A stretch of 64,000 nucleotides of DNA, taken from positions 248,001 to 312,000 of the forward strand of contig CANTFL010001475.1 in assembly GCA_947650285.1 (NCBI GenBank), in the 5' to 3' direction. A model generated the notes under the pieces. It searched no databases and was not told the DNA's origin. It saw only the letters and a list, made by a program, of their open reading frames with translations. The DNA comes from Hyaloperonospora brassicae. Its lineage: Eukaryota > Oomycota > Peronosporomycetes > Peronosporales > Peronosporaceae. Every line of letters begins with the position of its first letter. The stretch's first letter is position 1. The position numbers and the translations under genes were made by a program. Below, one piece after another: positions 21,290-33,420 of this stretch.

Positions 21290-23664
21290 ATGCCGCCCCC
21301 CGGCCGTCCTCTCGGCTCTGGCTCTGGGCCTCTTGTGCCTCCACAGCGCACGCGCCCCTCCCCCTCCTCCCCCTGTCGCGTCCATCCCACGCGCGTGCTC
21401 CAACGCGGCCGACCGCGTCCGCTTCCCCCTTCTGCAACGCGTCGCTCGCCACGGCCGACCGCGTCAACGACCTCCTGCAGCGCCTCTCACTGCACGAGAA
21501 AGTGCCGCTGCTCACGGCCCGCAGCAGTCCACGAGGCAACGTGAGCCGACTCGGACTGCCCGAGTACAACTGGGGCGCCAACTGCGTCCACGGCGTCCAG
21601 TCCACGTGCGGCGTCCACTGCGCCACGTCGTTCCCGAACCCCGTGAACATGGGCGCGCTCTTCGACCCGCGCGCGGTGTTCGCCATGGCGCAAGTCGTGG
21701 CGTGGGAACTGCGCGCGCTGTGGCTCGAAGGCGCGCGCGAGAACTACGCCGCGGGGCCGCACGTGGGCCTCGACTGCTGGTCGCCGAACGTCAACGTCAA
21801 CCGCGACCCGCGCTGGGGGCGCAACATGGAGACGCCGTCGGAAGATCCGCTCGTGAACAGCCGCTACGGCGTCGCGTACACAAAGGGACTGCAGGAGGGC
21901 CGAGACAAGCGCTTCTTGCAGGCCGTCACGACGCTCAAGCACTTTGCCGCGTACTCGTTCGAGAACTCGGACGGCATTGACCGAAGAGCGTTCGACGCGG
22001 TCGTCTCGCGGTACGACTTGGCCGACACGTACCTGCCGGCGTTCCGGGCGGCCATTGGCCAGGGACAGGCCAAGGGCGTCATGTGCGCGTACAACAGCGT
22101 CAACGGCGTGCCCATGTGCGCGAACGAGAAGCTAAACACGCAGTTGTTGCGGCGGGCGCTGGGCTTTGACGGCTACATCACGAGTGACTCGGGGGCGATT
22201 GAGGGCATCTTTCGGCATGCACACTACACGACGTCGCTGTGCGAAGCGGGTCGGCTCGCGATCTTGTCGGGCACGGACATCAATAGTGGCAGAGTGTACG
22301 AGCGCTGTCTGGCGGACCTCGTGACGAGTGGGCGTTTGCCCGAAGACGTGGTGGACGACGCGTTGCGGAGGACGTTGAAGCTCCGGTTTGAGTTGGGCCT
22401 CTTCGATCCCATCGACGACCAGCCGTACTGGCACGTTCGACCGAGTGAGGTCAACACGGCGGCCTCGAAGCAACTGAGTCTCGACCTCACGCGCAAATCG
22501 CTGGTGCTGCTGCAGAATCACGGCAACGTCTTGCCGCTGCGCAAGGGCACGAAGGTCGCGGTGATTGGACCGCACGCAAGGGCGAAGCGGGCGCTGCTGG
22601 GCAATTACTTGGGTCAGATATGTCACGGCGACTACTTGGAGGTCGGGTGCGTGCAGACATTGCTGGAAGCGATCGGGGCGGCCAACGGTCGCGCCAACAC
22701 CGTATACGCTCAAGGGTCCGGCATCAACGACACTTCTACCGCACACTTTGACCATGCGGAAGCAGTTGCACGGGAAGCAGATGCCGTCGTTTTGTGTCTC
22801 GGCATCGATACGTCCATTGAGCGCGAAGCAGGGGATCGCGAGAACATCGATGTGCCCGATATCCAGATGCAGCTGCTGAAGCGAGTCCGTCGTGCCGGCA
22901 AGCCGACGGTTGTCGTGCTCTTGAACGGGGGCGTACTGGGCGCTGAAGAGCTCATCTTACATACGGATAGTGTCCTGGAAGCGTTTTACCCAGGCGTCTA
23001 CGGTGCGCAAGCTGTGAGCGACGTACTCTTTGGCGATGCCGTGCCAAGCGGCAAACTGCCTGTTACGATGTACGCGTCGGACTACATTCACAAGGTGGAC
23101 ATGAAAAGCATGAGCATGACGAAATACCCTGGTCGCTCGTACCGCTACTACAAAGAGGTGCCCGTGTTTCCGTTCGGCTGGGGTCTCAGCTACACTACGT
23201 TCACTTTGGCTCTCGACATCGACAGCCACGTGACGGACCCAAACGAACCTCTCGTCGTGACGCGTGATGTGGATGTAAACGTCACTGTCGTCGTATCGAA
23301 TGAGGGCAACTTCGCTGCAGATGAGGTCGTGTTTGCCTTCTTCCGTCCGTTGAACGTGAGTGCGACTGGCGACGCTGCACTGCTGAATGAGCAGTTGTTT
23401 GACTACCGTCGCGTGAGCTTGCGGCAGGCCGAGCACCACAAGGTCACTTTCCGTATCCAGCAAAGAACGCTCGCGATGGTCGACGACATGGGCAACCACG
23501 TCAGCTATCCTGGTTTCTACGAAGTCGTGCTGACGAACGGGGTGCATGAGCGAGTGACGTTTGCTGTTCACCTGGTGGGCGAGTATGAGATAGTCGACCA
23601 GTTTCCGACAGACCAGAAGAAGCACAATGGCTCGCGTGCTCTAGCAGCACAAGCGGTGCAGTAG
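21290..23664 (+). CDS. GH3 beta-xylosidase/beta-glucosidase-like enzyme, copy B (two apparent frameshifts)
   Basis: The catalytic frame from about 21430 to 23664 is identical in protein sequence to copy A, including SDSGAI and the fibronectin-III-like end. It shares the extra base in the C5 run (21425-21429) that separates the signal-peptide frame from the enzyme frame. It also has a C6 run at 21296-21301 where copy A has C5, so translation from the equivalent ATG (21290) leaves the signal-peptide frame after four codons. As written, copy B lacks both an in-frame secretion signal and a clean start. It could be a pseudogene, or both shifts could be base-calling errors in C homopolymers. Confidence 0.65.
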
Positions 23665-24363
23665 GCCACACCGCCATTGCGTCGCGTCGAGACACCTGAG
23701 GTCAGCCAAGTGGAAACAGCTAGAAACAGCACATGACTTGTGATGAACGGTTCGCAACGCCATTTACAGGACGGTCGCATGTGCAGGTAATCCCAATTAT
23801 TGCAGCTGTATATGTCCAGCAAGGAGCAAATGTTTGCCTCCTGATTGTACGTGACAAACGCGGCTTGCAAAACAACTGTCGCACACGTCGGAATGATATC
23901 ACGAGATGAACGATAGTGCTGCTAATCTACGAAGGATATGCTCTGCAGAAGAATGGGTACGTTGTTTGGTAATCGTGTTTCGTTCGACATAGACTGCCAA
24001 GCCCAAGTTTGTTGCAAAGTCGGCTATTCTTCTTTGCATTTCGTTCGCAACGTTCATGTGGCGGCTCCGTATCATACGCAGCTGGTAGAATGATGGTGTG
24101 CATGTTCGAAGCTGTGTGGCATCAATACTTGACTTAACCTTATTGCAGAGGATGTGTGTTACCTCACTAGAACCACGTCGACTCAAAGCACGTCCAGTAT
24201 CGCATATACATAGCCGCGAACGAATGGCGTGCCGAAAAGGCAATTTTGCCCATCAGCACGACACATATTACTACGTTGTAAATTGCCAATTACGGCCGCA
24301 CGTCGACCGTTTCGAAATAGTAGTGGTCTTACCAGCTGCATCGTGTCCAACTTTTACAGTGAC

Positions 24364-24815
24364 TGTAACGGTATGAACCCATTACATATCATTGGCACGT
24401 GCCCAAATCAATAACATCTTAATTGATACCTTTTTACAACGTTCCTCTTGCAAGTGATCTTGAAAAAGAAATCCTGTAGAGGTGATGTTTGGCACCGCCC
24501 CATTATTGGTTTATTCAGGCCATCATAATAAGCATATGAACCACCAATCACTGCTAGTCGCGCACAATAGGCGGTAAGTGAGATTCTCCATTATTTGTTT
24601 GTAGAGTAATCAAGTGAAGTACGATAAACACGTATTTTCATAAGGGATTAACTATGATAAGTACACTTTTACTTTTCTCTCACTCAAGGCAACTCTTGTT
24701 TAATTCATCACTACCTCTTCACGCACAGTGTACGGAAGGTTTCAAGGACACTTACCTTTGTTCTTATCGGTACAAGGGCTTACCAGTTGTTTCGTCAGAA
24801 GTGTGCCCCGATACA
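24364..24815 (+). repeat. Solo LTR of the Gypsy family (452 bp, diverged)
   Basis: It starts TGTAACGGTATGAACCCATT and ends TGTGCCCCGATACA, matching the termini of the 48.4-48.8 kb LTR. The internal block ACCAATCACTGCTAGTCGCG...GCGGTAAGTGAGA is the shared LTR core. No internal element sequence adjoins it, and no clear target duplication remains. The flanking 23733-24363 and 24816-25743 hold no gene I can support. Confidence 0.7.
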
Positions 24816-25743
24816 TTGAGAGTTCACTATCCGCACAAGTGGTTTTTCTGTCGCTCCGATATAATCGACGTATTTGTGATGTCACGGTTTGAAATATTAG
24901 GTTTGATATTGGTATTCATGGTGGCACAGTACTAGCACTCATCGAGCGAACACATTGGTGAATTGGAAGTCTTCGCAATCCCATTCAACGCATTTTCGTC
25001 GACTAATCCACCTTCTGCGCTAGCACTCGTGTGAGAGAATCCGTCGTTGTATTCTATCATGAATGCCGGCTGCGCTTCACATCGACCTCACGCGAAGTGA
25101 TTGTTACTGACATTATTAGCTAGATACCACAAATCTCTCAAACAGTCGCAACAAATGTTGTCACGGCGGTACGTTGAGCTAAAACCTACCTACGCAAATA
25201 TCTGACGAGGATTGAATTATCGATTGGTACTGGAGCTCGCGTCGTCAGATCCTATGACATCAGACTTGAGTCAAGTATGAACGGCTAAGCAAAATACGCG
25301 AAGACGTTAGCATAATGTCTCTAGAGCACCCATTGCAACTGACGGCATCAACCCGTAGCACGTTCCACCCCATTGACTAATCGAACGACCTTTCTGCCCT
25401 CCCTAAATAATAATAAATTGCGCTGCGCTCACGTATTATTTTTCATTCGACCACCATGAAGATTTCTCGTTCGGTTTACTTATCAAAGCGTCAACTGAGC
25501 ACGTGCAACATGTCTCTGAAGGCGTTATGTGTAAAATGCTCTGATTTGTGCACCAGCGAGATTGATGTGCCTAGTTCTTCTTGTATGGCAATATTTCTTG
25601 CATACATCTCGCATTACGAGTGCCTTTATGACTGCATCGCGTATTAATGCATTTTCGCCTTTCCCGGTTTATGAGCTAGTAATCAAATGTCTTAAAGACA
25701 GCCACGCAATAGATTCACCGGACAGCGTGCGGACGAATATTCG

Positions 25744-26125
25744 TGTAAGGGGCACTGGCGGTCACGTACTGATGATAATACGAAGCAAACGCTTACTGCC
25801 AACAGAGTTTTTAGTGAATTGTCACCTCATGTACACAGGTATAGAGGAACGCAAATTACAAGACGATGGAGCTTAGTAGTGGTAAAAGTAAAATGTATTC
25901 TATAATATTGATTATAGAATATTTTCTCTGGTAAATCGTTCTAACATGAGTATATTGATATGAAAGCATTCATTTTGACGTCTACTCGCCACCCATTGCT
26001 CGCGTCAAGCAACGGTTGGTATATTCAATTTATAACATGCACCAACCAATGAGGAGACCCCGAGGTCACCGCAAGAATATCACTATATCTTGTGACTTTT
26101 CAAGAGGAACATTTATCGTCAATTT
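25744..26125 (-). repeat. LTR fragment of the Gypsy family, inverted
   Basis: It contains GCCACCCATTGCTCGCGTCAAGC (25989 on), the reverse complement of the LTR core, in the same order as 48377-48839. A perfect 11-bp hairpin lies at 25896-25921. The ends are approximate. Confidence 0.55.
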
Positions 26126-26276
26126 TCGTAAGCCCATTTCTTATAAATGATATTAATAACATGTGACGCGATCACCCCGCTGATATTTGGCGCTTTCTCT
26201 GTCTGCAACTTATTCGCCAACTTTCATCAAAATATCTGTTCAGAACACAGCACTTGTCGTTGGCCGCTCGCTCGTG

Positions 26277-26320
26277 CACGTGATTCCATAACTACACGTG
26301 ATTCCATAACTACACGTGCT
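26277..26320. repeat. 18-bp tandem repeat carrying CACGTG three times
   Basis: CACGTGATTCCATAACTA is repeated at 26277 and 26295, and a third partial copy starts at 26313. Each copy starts with the CACGTG palindrome. The surrounding 26126-27914 has no supported gene; a run of 12 C lies at 26894-26905. Confidence 0.85.
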
Positions 26321-27914
26321 TCCAAGCATCCTACCACTATTATCCAAGCCAATATGCCTGCTGGTAGGACGCACTTCAAGCGACTTGATGGGCCTAACGA
26401 GAAAGCTATAATCAGGTATCGCACTACTGACAAGGTTGATGGGCATTCCGACGGCCCGTCGATTATCAAAGTCTGTAATTACGTCATCACTTGCAATGGG
26501 CACTATTAGATAATTATTTGATTTATCGTATCGCCTGCCACATGTGCATTCATTCACCTACGTGAACAGCACACAACTTCCGGTGCGTATTTGCGTCGCC
26601 GAATTGTAATACTATCGCTTTTTGGTTCAGTATCACTCCCGAGATGTCGTGTCAAGAGCTCTTGAAAGTCGATGTCATGCGCGTGTTTTAGTTCTTCGAA
26701 CAGCTGTATCTTCATTGATAGTCGTTTGTTGTTTCTGGTATGTTGTCAGCGCGTACGAGGACGTACGGAAGGACATCCTAATCACGTCAAAGAAATAGAC
26801 AAAGTTCTGTGAGTAACATCTGACGTACATATTGTAAAGTGGACGTCAATGAAGGAAATGACATGTAGCAAAACGCGCGCCAGACGCGTTTCGCCCCCCC
26901 CCCCCGCCAGGGGCCTCGTCAGTGGCTTGTCAAAATACAAGTGAGAACTACCCAACCCCATATCTTTGTGGTGCCTAATACAACACATAGAACACTAAAG
27001 AAGATTACATATATTCCCTAGCGTGGATTGAATCTCTGGAGTCGACCCAAGTAAAACGTGAACTTCCAACAGCACATAATGAAAACAATTTTGCTCTCTC
27101 AATATTGAGAAATATCTCTTTGAAGTTATCATGATCGATAGTGCTTATCGACAACGTACATTGACCTGTGTCTGGCAGAATTATGGTTGTCAACATTACG
27201 ATTCGACTGAACTTTGAACGATACCACGATCGCTGCGCAAATAGGTCATCTCAAGCGACTTGTACATTTCTCCTTGTTCACTTCGAAGTGGCTCAACAAG
27301 GGCTGCCGATTGTGGTCTTAGCAAAACCACAATTTTAGTAGATTCGGAAGCCACTTTAGACTTACCGGTGGCAATAATACTACACCCACGTGTCAAAACT
27401 GGTCAATGTAGGTGACGAAGTATTTGACATAGCGTAATGTTGCTGCGTGCAAAGAAACACAGACATTACTTTGCTCGACTTCGAACTGTTATTTTTTCAT
27501 GCACTGGATCTTATCGTATAAATATCGATGAGTTTTAAATCGAATAGCACACCCTTCACACGTCTACCACTGCTGCACCGATCAGAAGTATCTCGATGTT
27601 GCTTTTTTTAGGAACGCTTGGTAGAGCGATACCATGGCCTATGTGACCAGTTAAAGGTACCAAAGGTACGAAGTAGTTCTTTCTTTTACAACCATTTGAG
27701 CATGACATATTTGCCTCGTCACGCATGAGCGAGGGTAATTGGAAAATGTACAAGCGCTTTCACAAGCACGCACCCACCAATATACACTCTTTACTTGCAT
27801 AAAGCTTCCTAGTCACTATAGAATGTAACGAGACAACGTCTTTCGTACGACAATATACAAATAATGTATAGTGCGTCAGTTTAATAAATATTAAACCCTA
27901 GTGAGCGCACATTT

Positions 27915-28382
27915 TGTAACGGGGTGAGGCCGTTGCATGTCATAGAGATGGCTCAATGTATCAATGTAATTATAATGTTTAATTTATCATATTATTCATC
28001 AGTATTTACTGGCCAAGAAAGTATTGATAAAGTATTACCGTTAAGGGTATTATTCATGACCGCTCCACTTATTGTTGAATATTGACCACGATATCAGCCA
28101 ATTTTATCACCAATCGCTGTTATACGTGCGCAATGGGCGGTGAGCGAGAACTTACATAGGATTTTGTAGTTTGATGTAGGTTTAGTACGACAGAAAGTTG
28201 CTCAAAATTTACTATATTAGACATAGATCTACATTTACCCTTACTCCGATCCTTCTTTGCTCAGCTCTGTAACTTGAGCTTTCTTAACGCTCACGTGTAC
28301 GTGACGTCCTCGATAATGCACCTTTGTAGTGCAAAAGACACACAATTCTGACTAATAATTGGTAAGAGCGTGCCTTGCTACA
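27915..28382 (+). repeat. Solo LTR of the Gypsy family (468 bp)
   Basis: It starts TGTAACGGGGTGAGGC and ends GAGCGTGCCTTGCTACA, with the shared core CACCAATCGCTG...GCGCAATGGGCGGTGAGCGAGA at about 28109-28155. The 5-bp flanks (CATTT, TGATT) do not match, so it is old or rearranged. Confidence 0.75.
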
Positions 28383-31300
28383 TGATTATCATACCATCGA
28401 TGTGTTGATGCGTGTTGTGTTCTCGCTGTGATACTTGCATCACACATTTAGGTATTTTAGTAACCAAATTTTACGCTACTTGTTCATCATAACTCCTTGA
28501 TGTGAGATCTACATATACTGTGACGCGTATATTATAAGGGTTAAGCGTGCTAGAATATCATCGATATCGCGTCTGATTTTCAGTTGTGATAGAATTCACA
28601 TCTTTGCTGATGTAATTTGACTTTCCACCGGCGCCCGAACTACCGACTCATGAATGAATGCCTCGATGCCGTATGCGAAGGCTCTTAGTATAAGCTTGTG
28701 TACCCTTCGGTAGAGCGGGTTCTCTTTTCTTTGTAAATTACATCAAAGTTCAACTTGACGATGCCTATGATTGGTTTAAAGGCATATGTGCCACCAATTT
28801 TGCGCGATCGTGATTACTCTCTGGGTACTTCTTGATATGAGGTACCCAAATTTTGATGTTATTTCCTTGTGAAGAATATTTATACATCGATCCACGTACC
28901 TTGTATCATTAACAGCTGTTTCATTATCTGGTATATGAACCCAACAAATTTGCGTCCGATCTCAAGAAGCGCGATGAAAGCCTTAACCTCCCGGTCAAAC
29001 AATACATGAGCGTTAAGTTTGTCAAATGTGGATTGACACTTTGACGTACGAATACCAGGATCATCGAAATCGATCGGAAGAAGAACGAAAAGTGCAGCAT
29101 GTAGCAGATAAAGCTACGTATACATTTCCCTATCAATCCTAAAACTACGACTAGTTTTACCTATACACTATAAGTAGGAATCAGCCGTTACGAGTTGTAC
29201 GTATCGCCCTCATGATATATGTCGTTCGCGTTCCCTACAATCTTTCTGAATTGCCTGTTGGGTCGAGATGCTGAACCTCGGATCGCGCGATGCATGCGAC
29301 ATAGGCTGATGCGATTCGTACTACTTCTGGCATTCATATAGTTTAGGTCGCCATCTAGATATTTCCGATCTCGATCGGACTATGAAGTTCGAAGGTCGCC
29401 CAGTTTTTGCTAATTTTCTGGCACTTTTAATTTGAAGGTCTCGGACTAACTATCATCTGAGTGTGACTTCAAATGTTATTGCCCGATTGCGTGATGAAAG
29501 CATAATCCATATATGCTTCATTTTGCTTAGGATCGCGGACCAAATTTACTAAATAGCTGATGTTCGAGCGCAAAAAATATTCTCCAATACAGAGATTTTA
29601 CCATACATGCATATGTAAAGCCTGTACATATCTTCTACTTGCAATTTCGATTCCTTTTCCGTCTAATTTCATAATTTCATTTTCTTCTGTTGTTACTGCA
29701 ATAATATGTTCGTTACGGGGTCAGCGAATACACGCGATCCGTTGTTATAGATATTTTAATTCACCAAAGTTCTGTCGCTTACCGCATGATTGTGGCTCAG
29801 TAGATAGGAGTTGTAGTGGGTATTTACAGGTGACCTTACCATTTGTAAGTATTGGACCGTATGACTTACAATTCATCTCTATTGTTATTCTTATATCACA
29901 CCTTTAAATCTAGCAAAATTAGACTATAGTATTGCCCGCTACATTTCATGATAACCATGAGTATTGTCCATGTCAGAAAAAAGTAATAATACGTCATTAG
30001 TATTGCCTTCGATCGGGCATTGTGTGCAAGAATCTTAGGAAATCGCATCTTTAGTGAATAATCGATATCATTGCCGTAAGCGGACATCTGTATGTGAAAA
30101 CGCTGGCATATATTACGTGTTGCGCCGCTTCCAGGCATATACCTCGTTTGAATGCATAATTCGTTGCAACCGTCCATTTATGTAAATTGAGCCAAGTTTG
30201 GCGCATAAACATACTGGATAAGTGCTTGAAATCGCATATCGAGCGCAAAAATGAGTCGTTCGCAACAGGAAATACATGGACTGAATCCCATAAAGTATGT
30301 GTACACGTCAACAATCGTGTCCTTATGTTTTTCAGCTGCTCCTTAGTAGTCGGTTACAATGTAAAAGCCATTAATTGTCACAGTTCACAACCAATTTGGT
30401 TAGACCGATCGTCATTAGAGATTTACCTGATCCGCTCATCCGTGATCTTATGGATCAACTATTCCTAGTCTGCAAATCTTTGTTCGTCTCATCTTTGCTG
30501 TGCGATATTTTCTCGCTTTTTAATGTTGATGCATCTTGATTGACTCCCTTATTATCGATACAAAATTTATTACAAACACACTTTAGCTTGCGGTACAATG
30601 AGTCGTGGAAGTTGCTCAGTGTCTAGCTCTCCCATAGATGGCATACTTTAATGCAATAGTAACGACGTTCTGACCGCAATTTATTAGTACGGAACAATTA
30701 ATAAGATAAAGGCTTTGCAAAGTTTAGAGAAGGTTTAACTGTGTAATGGAATGCCTGACGCTGGTTAATGCGATGTGCTATAGAACACTTCTCCATCATC
30801 AGCCTGTAAAATGTAATTGTAAAACAATAACTCTTTTCCTTGGCCAACTTTGTGGGTGTATTGATATGACCGTATAATGTAATTGACGATATATTATGCA
30901 CGTGTGAAAATTCTTCTTCTCACGCTGAATATACTCTTATACGCATAAATAACTCTTGAAGTAACATCACTGAGGATGACATGCAATCGTGCATATAGGT
31001 AGACCATGAATCAGACCTACACTTTACAAATTCAGACATGATACGCAAGAAGAGCAAGACATAGTAGTGCATATTTTGGTGTATAAAGGTTGGTTGGTAG
31101 AAGGTGTGATCATAGAATGGGTACTAATATGTGGCTTCGACATATTCTGTTTGCTTATTGTCTCTAGCTTATTTCGCCTTTGTTTCAAATCTTGATGCAC
31201 ATGTTGTACGGTAAGTTTGATTTGCTCTGGATTGCACTGCCATCAATGATGACCTTAGTACAACGTAAATGTATATTGTCATCGTCGTTGGATCAGTCAG

Positions 31301-32769
31301 AGCCTGATTCGATGAAGGAGTCAATATTAAGGCCTTCTGGTCCGCTGGTATGTGCATCGCTTGTATATTTTGGCCCACTTCGATAATGCTACAACTGAAA
31401 TCAGGTGTTGCTAGTCTGGACTAGTAGATGAAGTGGCCATTCGATGTCTACCAGCTCTTCGTACGACTACTTATACAAGACTTGCTCATTTGATTGTGAC
31501 GTCGTGAGAGTGTTTTTTTACTCTGATATGTAGGATAGCTATGGAATCATACTAATGTATCGATTACCAGTACTTTGTTTTATCATCGTCAGCGATAAAT
31601 GATGGAGTTCCTTATACACCCTGTAGTATTTAATCCGCTATCCTTGTAAGCAATGTCCTTGAAACTTCCCTTGCTTATTCTGTATCATGACACGTCGGTA
31701 GAGTATACTGACTCTAAATCTTTGCAATAGGTGCATCGCATGTCGGCTATAACTATCCATTTTGAGATATGACATTCCTAATTGCATGAACACGATATTT
31801 ATAGGTTCGTCTCGAGTTTGCGTGGACGGTTCCCGGACTACCCGTTGTTTAATGTTTTTGACCATCGCTGCGCTCGAGTTGGTCGCTCGAGTCGTGACTT
31901 CACCTTTCTCATAATTCCGAGGGCTGCAAAAATCGAACATACTTTGATTCTTATCAAGCTAAGCACCAAAGGTCCGAATGATTTGTCGTTTCATTCAATA
32001 GGCAGGGGCGACAGTGGGTGTGTAAAAAGAGAGGGGACGTATTGAGTGCAATATGGTGACATACGGTTGAGCATTGTGGAGCTTCGAAGGCTGTCGACTA
32101 CAGGCAGCGCTACCATGTCCACCCACTTTCTCTAAGGTCCAGCCACGACGATCATATCATAGCTATGTAGCGTCTGGCCGATGTGGTCTCACAGAACTAA
32201 AGAAATGGGTGGGATCCAGTGAATTGTCGTCGTCCATCAGAGAGGCTATAGTCCGCACATTTTTCATGCGACTGTGGAGAAGGAACGGAGAGAAAGCTAC
32301 ACTACGTTGCCGCCCTTGCGCAATTTCTTTGGAATAGCCAATTTGGGAGACTGAGTCAAATTGTCATCTGTCACTATCACAGTGTCTGTGGTACCCACTG
32401 CTAGCGGGTCTAATCGAAGCACTCTTCTCGTTCAACGTGGTAGATCGGCGTGTAGACGTTGAACAGGGAATCCACAGCTAGCATGATATAGATCACCCTC
32501 TATAACCACAACATTAGATTCCATGGTCCAGTGTGCCGTCCTCAGGAATGCCCCTTCGTCCAACTATAACATGAAAGTGTGGGACTGCTGCGTGAAAAAG
32601 GCATTCTCAACCCATTCGTGGTATTGCTCAATTTACGCTGCGGTATCAATGCAAGTGACATGTATTACTATAGACAGCATGCAACAAGACGCATGACCTC
32701 GGACGTTATCTTCATGCACACATTCATAGGCACACGTCGTAATCATGATGCGTAGGGTAAAAGGATGGG
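28383..32769. other. AT-rich gene-poor stretch
   Basis: Many stops in all frames, and no protein family recognised. Minus-strand 32340-32100 and 31940-31640 have short open frames that may be remnants of transposon or gene exons, but I cannot name them. Confidence 0.5.
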
Positions 32770-33420
32770 CCGCCTAATCACTCATTTCGGATCATAAACC
32801 ATGGGAAAAGAAGCTGCGCAATATTGCGTGTTTGCTAGCAGGAGATTTGCGACCCGCAACATGGAACACGGCATCGTAACGACAACAATTCGTCATCTTT
32901 ATTACAGACAGCTCACGGTGGTGTACGCTTTACAATCAGCATGCCTCTCGTGGCGCTCGAAGGCAAGGTGTTCGCTAGACGACAGACACGTACGACAATT
33001 GATGTCGGATGCACAAGCCACGTATAGCATCTTGTATTGCTCGAGGGCTGCAAGACTTGTGAAGACACGGCAATGATACATGCCGACAGCGCTGTATTGG
33101 CTTTGATTTACTTTATGTATGTGTAATGAGCATATAGACCAGGGGTATCATGCTTACAGGTAATGCTGTAGACATGGTTCCTGCTCACGCTTTCCTGTAA
33201 CAAGAAAGTGTAAGTGTTGGTACTAGGCATCACATAATGCTGGCTTGATGACCTTTACTCACGACTCGATAGATATATCCTTACACTATTCTCGACAAAT
33301 CGATTCATGGATTGTGCATAAGAAGGTTTGTTGTGGATATAGCAACGATCTATCAAGCAGAGAGGACAGTAGACTCGGGTGTAGCTGACAACACACACGT
33401 GCATGTGTAAAGCAGTGGCC
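32770..33420 (-). repeat. Dispersed 0.6-kb repeat, copy 1, with possible E(z)-like gene fragment
   Basis: It is the reverse complement of about 44115-44735 with only scattered differences. Read on the minus strand its upstream edge joins an open frame (33575-33255) with VYCPLCLIDRCYIHNKPSYAQS. That weakly resembles the FCRRC...DC..H segment of E(z) proteins. A possible acceptor TTGTTACAG follows at about 33193. The family assignment is tentative; the repeat itself is clear. Confidence 0.6.

Larger units (their letters stand above)
20128..23732. repeat. Right arm of large inverted repeat
   Basis: This is the reverse complement of 11000-15925 without the 1184-bp insertion. Within the GH3 coding part I could see only isolated silent differences from the left arm, for example one in the codon facing 12447 and one near the stop. 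Confidence 0.9.

Noticed and set aside
27915..28382. Target-site duplication around the solo LTR
   Set aside because: The flanking 5-mers differ (CATTT and TGATT).
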